Positions 1-5,410 of a stretch of DNA of 6,539 bases are shown one piece after another. This DNA is from Armatimonadota bacterium. GTDB taxonomy: Bacteria > Armatimonadota > SYMT01. The notes below the pieces were generated by a model that worked only from the letters and a program-made list of their open reading frames with translations, was not told where the DNA came from and did not search any database. Made by a program: the position numbers and the translations under genes. Location: the NCBI GenBank assembly GCA_020696885.1, contig JAJFMS010000417.1, positions 1 through 6,539 on the forward strand. The letters run 5' to 3'. Each line of letters begins with the position of its first letter. Positions within the stretch are counted from its first letter, which is position 1.

Positions 1-281
1 CCACCCTCCCGCGAAGTGGGCCGGCGCTTCGCCCTTTCACGTCCCGGCAAAAGACGCCGGGACTAACGGGCGGCTTGGCGTGGAGACTCGAGGGCAATTA
101 CCCGCGACCGTCGGCGCGGCGGGGTTCTAGGCAGCGATTCACGGGTGGGCCCTGCCGCCTGCGAGCCGCCACCCAAAGGGTGCCCGGCCGGTCGCGGGGG
201 CTTCACAATGGCGCCGCCCCGGCGCCGGGGGATAGCTTCTGTCGGAGGGGCGAGATTTGACTCGATTACGACACACGCTGG
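1..281. other. Non-coding region with GC-rich hairpins downstream of the DUF1501 gene
   Basis: I see no convincing gene here; short open frames have arginine-rich, low-complexity products typical of GC-rich non-coding DNA. Several inverted repeats are visible: GCGAAG (11-16) with CTTCGC (27-32); GTCCCGGC (41-48) with GCCGGGAC (56-63) around a 7-base loop; CACCC (170-174) with GGGTG (178-182); GGCGCC (210-215) with GGCGCC (221-226), overlapping the 14-base perfect palindrome at 217-230. Since the DUF1501 gene ends at 282 and is read leftward, these hairpins lie in its 3' region and could slow transcription or protect the transcript. None is followed by a clear T tract, so no intrinsic terminator is called. 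Confidence 0.5.
41..63. repeat. Perfect 8-bp stem hairpin, possible dispersed repeat
   Basis: GTCCCGGC at 41-48 pairs perfectly with GCCGGGAC at 56-63 around the loop AAAAGAC. It is a strong GC-rich stem in either strand's transcript. No run of T follows in either direction, so it does not fit a textbook Rho-independent terminator. It could be a REP-like repeat copy or a transcript-stabilising hairpin; only a genome-wide count of copies would separate these. Confidence 0.4.
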
Positions 282-1655
282 CTAGCCCGCGTTTCCGAAG
301 AGGCCCCGGATCGGCGGATCCTGGTCTACGATGCCGGCGTCTCGGAGGGTGCGGGTGGTGTCCAGGCCCAGGTGCTGGTAGACGCTCATCAGCATGTTCC
401 GCGGGCCGTAGGCCTCGGTGGCAGGGTAGCCGCCCTGTTTGTCGCTGTCGCCGATCACGCGCCCGCCTTCGATGCCGGCGCCGGCGAACATGATCGTGTA
501 GCAGGACGACCAGTGATCTCGCCCGCCGTCCTTGTTGATCTTAGGACTGCGGCCGAATTCCGTGGCCAGGATGACCAGGGTGTTGTCCAGCATCCCGCGG
601 TCCGCCAGGTCGTCCAGCAGCGCGGGCACGGCCTGGTCGAAGTTGGGGAACTGCTTCTTGGGATAGTCGGTGAGGTAGCCGCCGAAGTTGCCGTGCACGT
701 CCCAGCCTTCCAGGCCGTCCGCGCCGGGGTGCCGGCTCCAGTTCACCTGCACGTACCGCACGCCGGACTCCACCAGGCGCCGCGCGGCCAGGCAGCTCTG
801 CGCGAAGAAGCTGTCGCCGTAGCGCGCACGGAGCGCGGGCGGCTCCTGGGAGAGGTCGAAGGCGCGCTTGGCGTCCGGAGAGGTGAGCAGTCCCAGCGCC
901 TGCTGGACGGACGTGTCGTATGACTGCGTGTCGCGGGTCTCCACGTGCCGGTGGAAGCCGTCCAGCAGCCCGCGCATCGTCTCCCGGCGGCCGAAGCGGT
1001 CCGGTGTCATCCCGGCCGGCAGCTTGAGGGACGGGAACCGCTCGATCGGTACCCGCGGGTCTTCGACGCGAAACGGACCGTAGGCGCCGCCGAGGAAGCC
1101 GCCGTACTGGCCGGGCACGCGCGCGCCGTTGTCCCAGATCTCTCGTCCCAGCACCACGTACTGCGGGAGCTGCGAGGCCGGGCGGGCATACTTGGCGATC
1201 ACCGCGCCGAGGTGTGGGCCTTCCTTGTCCGGCCGGCCGGGCACGAACTTGAACCCTGAAAGGGCGATACAGGCGCCTTCCGGGTGGTCCGGCGCGTCGT
1301 TGTACATGGTCCGCACCTGGGTGATCCGGTGCATCTGCTTGGCGAAGCGGGGGAGGTGCTCCACCACCTGCACGCCGGGAGCGGAGGTGGGGATCGGCTT
1401 CCACATCCCCCGGATCTCCTCGGGCTGCTCGGGCTTCATGTCCCAGGTGTCCAGGTGGGACGGCGCCCCCCAGAGCCAGAGCAGGATGCAGTTGAGGTCC
1501 TTCGGCGGCGTGCGGGGCGTGCCGGCGGCCGCGGCGCGGGCGGCGAACAGGTCCGGCAGGGAAAGGCCGAGCGCGGAGATCCCACCCGCCTGCAGGAGAC
1601 TGCGGCGGGAGAGGCGGTCGCAAAGCTGGACGCCGGGGCCTTCGAGATGGAGCAT
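282..1655 (-). CDS. DUF1501 family Tat-exported protein
   Basis: This 457-residue protein belongs to the DUF1501 family, whose fold is related to the alkaline phosphatase/sulfatase superfamily; its substrate is not known. The N-terminus has a twin-arginine motif, SRRSLL at residues 16-21, then a hydrophobic stretch and an Ala-rich end near residue 44, so export of the folded protein by Tat is expected. Family-like segments include WLWGAPSHLDTWDMKP (60-75), the HPEGACIALSGFKF region (124-137), ATEFGRSPKINKDGGRDHW (364-382) and a C-terminal GPRNM...HLGLD region; D69, D72, E366, D380 and H381 are candidate metal or catalytic residues by position only. Length is normal for the family. The ATG at 1655 is bounded by an in-frame TAG at 1665-1667. 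No Shine-Dalgarno sequence is evident. The DUF1549/DUF1553 cytochrome-type partner often found beside this family is absent upstream. Confidence 0.93.
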   Translation of the reverse strand: MLHLEGPGVQLCDRLSRRSLLQAGGISALGLSLPDLFAARAAAAGTPRTPPKDLNCILLWLWGAPSHLDTWDMKPEQPEEIRGMWKPIPTSAPGVQVVEHLPRFAKQMHRITQVRTMYNDAPDHPEGACIALSGFKFVPGRPDKEGPHLGAVIAKYARPASQLPQYVVLGREIWDNGARVPGQYGGFLGGAYGPFRVEDPRVPIERFPSLKLPAGMTPDRFGRRETMRGLLDGFHRHVETRDTQSYDTSVQQALGLLTSPDAKRAFDLSQEPPALRARYGDSFFAQSCLAARRLVESGVRYVQVNWSRHPGADGLEGWDVHGNFGGYLTDYPKKQFPNFDQAVPALLDDLADRGMLDNTLVILATEFGRSPKINKDGGRDHWSSCYTIMFAGAGIEGGRVIGDSDKQGGYPATEAYGPRNMLMSVYQHLGLDTTRTLRDAGIVDQDPPIRGLFGNAG

Positions 1656-1669
1656 GGCAACAATCTAAC

Positions 1670-1682
1670 GAGGCTAAGCCTC
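1670..1682. promoter_or_regulatory. Short dyad just upstream of the DUF1501 start
   Basis: GAGGCT and AGCCTC flank a single central base, giving a 13-base inverted repeat that lies 15-27 bases upstream of the DUF1501 ATG. On the minus strand a weak promoter-like pair, TTGTCG then TTAGAT spaced by 18 bases, brackets the dyad. This could be a small operator or a chance palindrome; six-base arms are weak evidence in GC-rich DNA. Confidence 0.2.
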
Positions 1683-1974
1683 AGACCGACAAGGCGCGTT
1701 TCTCATCGTTGACGGCTACCGTGGTGGGGATCGCCCCGGGGCCGAGCAACCGCGGGCGTAGCGGCGAAGACTCCCGCGCAGGTTGGCCCAACGGGTACTG
1801 CTGGCGTAGGCTGGTCCAACGCTCCACGCGCACGAGGCGCTATGCTACGGGTTCTATCGCCTCAGGCCCGTCTCTCCTCGTTGGACACCGCCGCTACGGG
1901 GTAGTCGCGTCCAGATCAGGCTCCTTGCGATAACGCGCCGCGCTACCGAGTTTTGCCCGAGGCCATCCATCCCC

Positions 1975-1998
1975 TAAATCCTGTGATCCTGTCAAAAA
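1975..1998. repeat. ATCCTGT short intergenic repeat
   Basis: ATCCTGT occurs at 1978-1984 and again at 1986-1992, an 8-base period, followed by CAAAAA. It starts 12 bases beyond the ATPase stop codon. From memory, sequences of this type (TTTTTGACAGGAT read on the other strand, often with further CAGGAT units) recur between genes in many environmental bacterial genomes and give rise to spurious predicted peptides. Read with the ATPase transcript it gives a T tract, but I see no GC hairpin directly before it, so it is not called a terminator. Confidence 0.55.
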
Positions 1999-2010
1999 CT
2001 CCGCCCCGCC

Positions 2011-3384
2011 TCAGATCCGATTGGCCTTGATGTACTCCAGCAGGTCGTCGTAGACGCCGCCTTCGTTGGCGAACATGGCGTAGTTGCGGGCGATCTCGAA
2101 CCACGGGCGGGTGCTGGGGCGGACTTCCTTCATCGCCCGTTTGAAGTGCTCCGTCTGCATCGGCCGCGGCTTGCCGGTGCGGATCGCCTCTTCCATCGCC
2201 AGCTCCGCGGCGCTCTCGCACAGGTGGGCCAGGTCCGCGCCCGAGTATTCCGTGGTGCGCGTCGCTACCCAGCGGAGGTCCACGGTTCCCGCCGGGCGGT
2301 TGCGGAGGTGGTACTGGAGCGCGGCCATCCGCGCCGGCTCGTCCGGGGGCAGCACCAGCATCATCCGATCGAAGCGACCCGGGCGGCGGAGGGCGGTGTC
2401 CACGTCCCATGGATGGTTGGTGGCGCCCAGCACGAAGACGCCGTCGTTGTTGGAGCCGATGCTGTCCATCTCGGCGAGGAGCTGGTTCACCACGCTGCGG
2501 CCGGCGGAGTGGCGCATGTGGCTCCGCTTCTGGCCCAGCGCGTCCACCTCGTCGAAGAAGAGGACGGCCGGTGCGTTGCGGCGGGCCGTATCGAAGATCC
2601 GCTGGAGCTTCTTCTCGCTCTCGCCCAGCCACATGTCCAGCACGTCCGCCATGCCCACGGCGATGAACTTGGCGCCCAGCTCTCCGGCCAGCGCGCGGGC
2701 GATGAACGTCTTGCCGCAGCCGGGAGGGCCGTACAGGATCAGGCCGCCGCGAAGCGACTTGCCGTACATCCGCATCAGCTCCGGGTTGCGGAGCGGCGCC
2801 AGGAACGCCATTTCCAGGCGGCGCTTCACCGCCTCCATGCCGGCCACGTCCGCCAGCGTGGTGTCCGAGCGCTCGATCTCGAACTCGAAGTCCTCGTCTT
2901 GCGGCCCGACCTGGCTGCGGACCGGGATGCGCTCTTCCCGGTCTTCCCGCTCGTCGGGCACATCGGGCGCGCCGTCCGGCTCATCGTCCGGGTTGTGGCG
3001 CAGCAGCTCGTTCCAGTCGTAGGACGCTTCCGGGGCCGGAGGGGCCGGAGGGGCCAGCGGCTCCGGCTGCGGGGCAGGCGGGGTGGGGGCGAGGCCCATC
3101 GGTGGGGGCGGAGGCGCCAGGGAGACTCCGGAAAGCGCCGCGTGCAGGCGGCGGTAACCGTCCGCGCGCGCCAGCTCACCGCATGCCGCCGCCGCTTCGG
3201 AAGCGCCCTTCAGCGCGTCCAGGTGGGCAGGGTCGCGGGCCAGGATGAGCGTGTAGTGCGCCAGCGAGTCTTCCGGGACGCCCTCCTGCATGAGGAGCTG
3301 CGCGACGTGCAGCCGGAGCGTGACGTCGTCCGGGTTTACCTGGAGGGCAGCGGTCAACGCGGCGATGACGGTGGAGTAGGACAT
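2011..3384 (-). CDS. TPR-AAA+ ATPase, Vps4/katanin-like AAA module
   Basis: This 457-residue protein is predicted to be a cytoplasmic ATP-driven protein-remodelling machine. Residues 1-82 look like TPR-type helical repeats. Residues 90-120 are rich in Pro and Ala, and 132-177 are strongly acidic. The single AAA module follows: Walker A GPPGCGKT (219-226), a pore-loop segment MWLGESEKK with W252, Walker B LFFDE (275-279), sensor-1 N323 in GATNHP, arginine fingers in RRPGRFDR (R334, R337), and a GADLAHL helix at 382-388. All catalytic positions are intact. The C-terminal part (421-457, VRPSTRPWFE to the end) resembles the extra helices seen after AAA domains of the Cdc48/Vps4 type. I chose the ATG at 3384 because the 20-residue longer form starts inside a repeat arm; no Shine-Dalgarno is visible. 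A TPR membrane protein lies upstream. FtsH is excluded: no membrane helix and no HEXXH protease motif. Confidence 0.92.
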   Translation of the reverse strand: MSYSTVIAALTAALQVNPDDVTLRLHVAQLLMQEGVPEDSLAHYTLILARDPAHLDALKGASEAAAACGELARADGYRRLHAALSGVSLAPPPPPMGLAPTPPAPQPEPLAPPAPPAPEASYDWNELLRHNPDDEPDGAPDVPDEREDREERIPVRSQVGPQDEDFEFEIERSDTTLADVAGMEAVKRRLEMAFLAPLRNPELMRMYGKSLRGGLILYGPPGCGKTFIARALAGELGAKFIAVGMADVLDMWLGESEKKLQRIFDTARRNAPAVLFFDEVDALGQKRSHMRHSAGRSVVNQLLAEMDSIGSNNDGVFVLGATNHPWDVDTALRRPGRFDRMMLVLPPDEPARMAALQYHLRNRPAGTVDLRWVATRTTEYSGADLAHLCESAAELAMEEAIRTGKPRPMQTEHFKRAMKEVRPSTRPWFEIARNYAMFANEGGVYDDLLEYIKANRI

Positions 3385-3417
3385 GTCGATTAGAGGAAAG
3401 AGGGGTTGGCTGGGACC

Positions 3418-3557
3418 ATTCACCACCAAGACACAAAGGCACAAAGAAACAGCAGAAGGAATTGCGAGTTACATTTTACGCCGGCGGCGTAGATCGCGCC
3501 CGACGGTCCCCCTATTTCCCGAGCTACTCCTAGTGCCCTCGTGTCTTGGTGGTGAAT
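3418..3557. repeat. 140-base element bounded by inverted CACCACCAAGACAC repeats
   Basis: The 17 bases at 3418-3434 (ATTCACCACCAAGACAC) are repeated exactly, inverted, at 3541-3557. Allowing three mismatches the arms extend to 27 bases (3418-3444 and 3531-3557). The interior (about 86 bases) shows no gene. The left arm belongs to a degenerate ACACAAAGGCACAAAG-type repeat that, from memory, is widespread between genes of environmental bacteria. The element fills most of the gap between the TPR gene and the ATPase gene and ends 33 bases before the ATPase start. It could be a MITE-like non-autonomous element, or two repeat copies in opposite orientation. No target-site duplication is visible. Confidence 0.75.
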
Positions 3558-3675
3558 ATTCCAGTTCAGGTCGCCGGCGGCACCGCCGCTTCATTCGTAT
3601 GATAACGGCAGAATCCTTCGGAACCGCACGGCAACCTCACGACATTTCGCGTGGGCGACCCGCTCGCGCCTCTGG

Positions 3676-4638
3676 CTACCCCTGGCGGGACCGCCGGACA
3701 TAGGCAGCGGTCCCGGCCAGGGTGGACCCGGCCACGGCCGCGAAAGCAGCCCACTCCCACCAGTGGTGGTGCAGGCCGCCCTGGCGGATGAACGCCAGGA
3801 TGAAGAGGGTCCAGCCCGCGGTGAACACCCACCCCATCATTAGCCAGCCGATGGCCAGCGCCCGGCCGGCCTCGCGGTTCGCCCGCTCCTGCTCGGTGGT
3901 GATGAACGTCTGGACCGTTTCGTGCTCCTCGGCCAGCCGCTTCCGCCGCTGCCAGATCGGCAGCTCCGCCATGTCCCGCCCGACGATGGCGTGCAGCGCC
4001 TGCCGGCTCTCGGTCGCTCCCGGGTCGATCCGGAGCGCCTGGTGGAAGCACTCGGTGGCTTCTCGTTTGCGGCCCTGGGCGTTGAGCGCCATGCCCAGGT
4101 TGTGCATGGCGGTGTGGGACTGCGGGTCCAGCTCCAGGGCGCTCCGGCAGTGCTCCTCGGCGTCCGCCCACCGCCGCTCCTTTAGCGCGATGTTCGCCAG
4201 CAGGTTGTGGGTGCCGGCCCAGGCGGGGGACACCTCCCGCAGCCGCTCCGCCGTCACCCGCGCGTCGGCGATCTGGCCCACGTCGAACTGGCAGGTAGCC
4301 AGGAGGTGCAGTGCGGACTCGCCTTCCGGCTCCAGCCGGACCGCTGTAACCGCCGACTCCAGCGCCGGGCGGAACTTCCGCATCCCGCGCAGGATCAGCG
4401 AGCGCACCCGGTGCGGCCACTCGTAGTCGGGATTCCGGGTGATCGCCTCGTCGGCATGGCGGAGCGCGTCCGGGTAGCGGCCCAGGTTCATCAGGGCCAG
4501 CGCCAGCCAGCACCGGGGCGCGCCGTCCTCCGGGGCCAGGCCGATCGCCTGCTGGAGCAGGGGCACGGCGTCCGCATCCCGCCCGGAGTCGATGAGCGCC
4601 TCAGCGCGATCGATCAGACGTTGGACTGGATCGGTCAT
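3676..4638 (-). CDS. TPR protein with C-terminal two-helix membrane anchor
   Basis: This 320-residue protein has about six consecutive TPR units: roughly residues 4-36, 42-71, 72-105, 106-139, 140-173 and 174-207. The last two are the most canonical (for example DPQSHTAMHNLGMALNAQG). A charged segment with RRKR and EEHE (231-240) follows. Two hydrophobic helices, about 259-284 and 293-314, are joined by a short Gly/His loop. Positive charges before the first helix and after the second (RRSRQ at the end) predict that both ends are cytoplasmic, so the TPRs would be a membrane-tethered cytoplasmic scaffold. No enzymatic motif is seen. The gene precedes the TPR-AAA ATPase on the same strand across a 291-base gap. 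The ATG at 4638 is the natural start, but it follows a GACACAGA repeat and has no visible Shine-Dalgarno sequence. The binding partner is unknown. Confidence 0.88.
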   Translation of the reverse strand: MTDPVQRLIDRAEALIDSGRDADAVPLLQQAIGLAPEDGAPRCWLALALMNLGRYPDALRHADEAITRNPDYEWPHRVRSLILRGMRKFRPALESAVTAVRLEPEGESALHLLATCQFDVGQIADARVTAERLREVSPAWAGTHNLLANIALKERRWADAEEHCRSALELDPQSHTAMHNLGMALNAQGRKREATECFHQALRIDPGATESRQALHAIVGRDMAELPIWQRRKRLAEEHETVQTFITTEQERANREAGRALAIGWLMMGWVFTAGWTLFILAFIRQGGLHHHWWEWAAFAAVAGSTLAGTAAYVRRSRQG

Positions 4639-4646
4639 GGATCTTA

Positions 4647-4690
4647 GACACAGAGGGACACAGATTTGGACAGAAGGACACAGAGAAAAA
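4647..4690. repeat. Degenerate GACACAGA intergenic repeat
   Basis: GACACAGA occurs at 4647-4654 and 4657-4664, with a shorter GACAGAAG at 4669-4676 and GACACAGAG at 4677-4685, followed by AAAAA. The stretch is noticeably richer in A than the genes around it. It nearly fills the 78-base gap between the TPR gene start and the end of the barrel-like gene, and so sits in the 5' leader of the TPR gene. From memory it belongs to a common class of intergenic repeat that yields spurious HRGTQ- or GHREK-like peptides when translated. Confidence 0.65.
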
Positions 4691-4716
4691 CGAAGGAATG
4701 GAGCGGAGCCCTCTGC

Positions 4717-5328
4717 TTACCGCCGTGGCTTTGAGCGAGGGCTGAAGGGGCGGATCGGCGTATACCAGATGCCGGCGTTGAAGCGGCGGGAGTCGTATTC
4801 GGCGATGAGGCTGAGGTGAGCGGGGAGGTCCGCCCGCAGGCCCGCGAAGATGCCGGAGAGGCGGCCGGTGCCGGTGCCGAAGGTGAGCTGCAGGCGACGG
4901 AGCGGCTCGCGCACGAAGAGCTGCCCGGGCTGGAGCCCTTTGGTCACGGTGAGGAAGCCGCGGCGCCCCCAGCGGGAGCTGTTGGTTACGTCCCAGACGC
5001 CTAGCGCGATCCCGGGGGTCACCACGCCGTCCGGCAGCAACTGGAAGAGCCCGCCGCCCTCCACGCCGTTGTCATTGTCTTCGTTGTTGTAGTACCGGAA
5101 GTCCAGCTCGTACGCGAGGCCCGCGGGAAACCGGAGGCTGGCGTAGCCTTCGTCGTTGCCGGAGAGGCGGTGCTTGTACTCCGCCGTGAGACCGGGCACG
5201 AGGTCCGCGGTGGGGATCTGGATCAGCTCGTCGGCCTGCGCGGGGGTCGGAGCGGAGAGCAGCACACCGCCGGAAAGCAGCAGGGCGCCGAGTGCAAAGG
5301 GGGAAGCCAGGCGATTGGATGCGTTCAA
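4717..5328 (-). CDS. Small secreted beta-barrel-like protein, possibly YjbH-related
   Basis: This 203-residue protein starts with a clear Sec signal peptide: a short N-region with R7, a hydrophobic core (about 10-25) and a cleavage site after AQA at residue 32. The mature part starts DELIQIPTADLVPG and then alternates polar and hydrophobic residues in short strands with Asn/Asp/Gly turns (NNEDNDNGVEGGG, 81-93), as in outer-membrane barrels. The order IPTA, PGIALGVWD (105-113), FGTGTGRLSG with a following GL (150-163) and AEYDSRRFNAGIWY (176-189) recalls the YjbH-type exopolysaccharide-associated outer-membrane family, but the protein is far shorter than full YjbH and the match is from memory. 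It ends in basic residues (KPRR), not the usual terminal aromatic. The start is TTG, placed directly after an in-frame TAG, with GGGAG 8 bases upstream. No exopolysaccharide genes are in view. Confidence 0.78.
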   Translation of the reverse strand: MNASNRLASPFALGALLLSGGVLLSAPTPAQADELIQIPTADLVPGLTAEYKHRLSGNDEGYASLRFPAGLAYELDFRYYNNEDNDNGVEGGGLFQLLPDGVVTPGIALGVWDVTNSSRWGRRGFLTVTKGLQPGQLFVREPLRRLQLTFGTGTGRLSGIFAGLRADLPAHLSLIAEYDSRRFNAGIWYTPIRPFSPRSKPRR

Positions 5329-5334
5329 CTAGAT

Positions 5335-5341
5335 CTCTCCC
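5335..5341 (-). promoter_or_regulatory. Ribosome binding site supporting the TTG start of the barrel-like gene
   Basis: On the minus strand GGGAGAG precedes the TTG codon at 5328; the GGAG core ends 8 bases before it. The codon just before TTG is an in-frame TAG, so a longer form is impossible. The complete signal peptide begins directly after this codon. Together these fix TTG as the start. It is the only gene in the window with an obvious Shine-Dalgarno sequence. Confidence 0.7.
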
Positions 5342-5344
5342 GCC

Positions 5345-5388
5345 GGCTGGAGCGGCGCGACCCTTGAAGGGTCGATCCATCTCCAGCC
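5345..5388. promoter_or_regulatory. Nested hairpin in the leader of the barrel-like gene
   Basis: CGACCCTT (5358-5365) and AAGGGTCG (5367-5374) form a perfect 17-base dyad around one central base. Outside it, GGCTGGAG (5345-5352) pairs with CTCCAGCC (5381-5388), making a second 8-bp stem. The whole structure ends a few bases before the GGGAG ribosome binding site. It could be a protein operator, an mRNA leader structure affecting translation, or a REP-like repeat copy. With a loop of one base the inner dyad suits a DNA-binding dimer as well as an RNA hairpin. Confidence 0.5.
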
Positions 5389-5410
5389 TCCGTCCGAGTT
5401 CTTCTACAGG

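Larger units (their letters stand above)
1656..2010. other. 355-base intergenic region between DUF1501 and ATPase genes
   Basis: No gene is supported here. The region holds a dyad next to the DUF1501 start, an ATCCTGT repeat next to the ATPase stop, and between them a stretch with weak internal repetition. The 14-base segment at 1780-1793 (AGGTTGGCCCAACG) recurs at 1808-1821 with 12 of 14 bases matching, 28 bases apart. Part of the second copy, GTCCAACG at 1814-1821, is inverted at 1879-1886. The size of the gap argues that DUF1501 is not tightly co-transcribed with the ATPase. A non-coding RNA cannot be excluded, but nothing recognisable is present. Confidence 0.4.

Noticed and set aside
41..63. 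Rho-independent terminator for DUF1501
   Set aside because: The stem is strong, but no T tract follows on the minus strand, and it lies more than 200 bases beyond the stop codon.
541..1623. Minus-strand 360-codon frame overlapping DUF1501
   Set aside because: Its product is Pro/Arg/Ala-rich low complexity, in a shifted frame of a well-recognised DUF1501 protein.
1709..1933. 74-codon plus-strand gene in the intergenic region
   Set aside because: No ribosome binding site, no recognisable motif, and an Arg/Gly/Ser-rich composition typical of random GC-rich DNA.
2011..3384. FtsH protease
   Set aside because: The AAA part is similar, but there is no N-terminal membrane segment and no HEXXH metalloprotease domain after the AAA module.
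2146..3393. Long plus-strand open frame of 415 codons opposite the ATPase gene
   Set aside because: It is antisense to a gene with intact AAA motifs; its product is rich in Arg, His and Val with no recognisable domain, as expected from the opposite strand of a GC-rich gene.
3385..3444. Longer ATPase start at 3444 adding 20 residues
   Set aside because: The added codons run through a repeat arm, and a TPR-like protein begins naturally at the ATG at 3384.
3383..3703. Small plus-strand gene encoding a TTKTQRHKE-type peptide
   Set aside because: This peptide is the translation of a widespread intergenic repeat; there is no ribosome site, and it overlaps the ATPase start and the inverted-repeat element.
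3566..4513. Minus-strand 315-codon frame overlapping the TPR gene
   Set aside because: It is a shifted-frame shadow; the neighbouring frame shows regular TPR repeats and two membrane helices, whereas this one has no domain.
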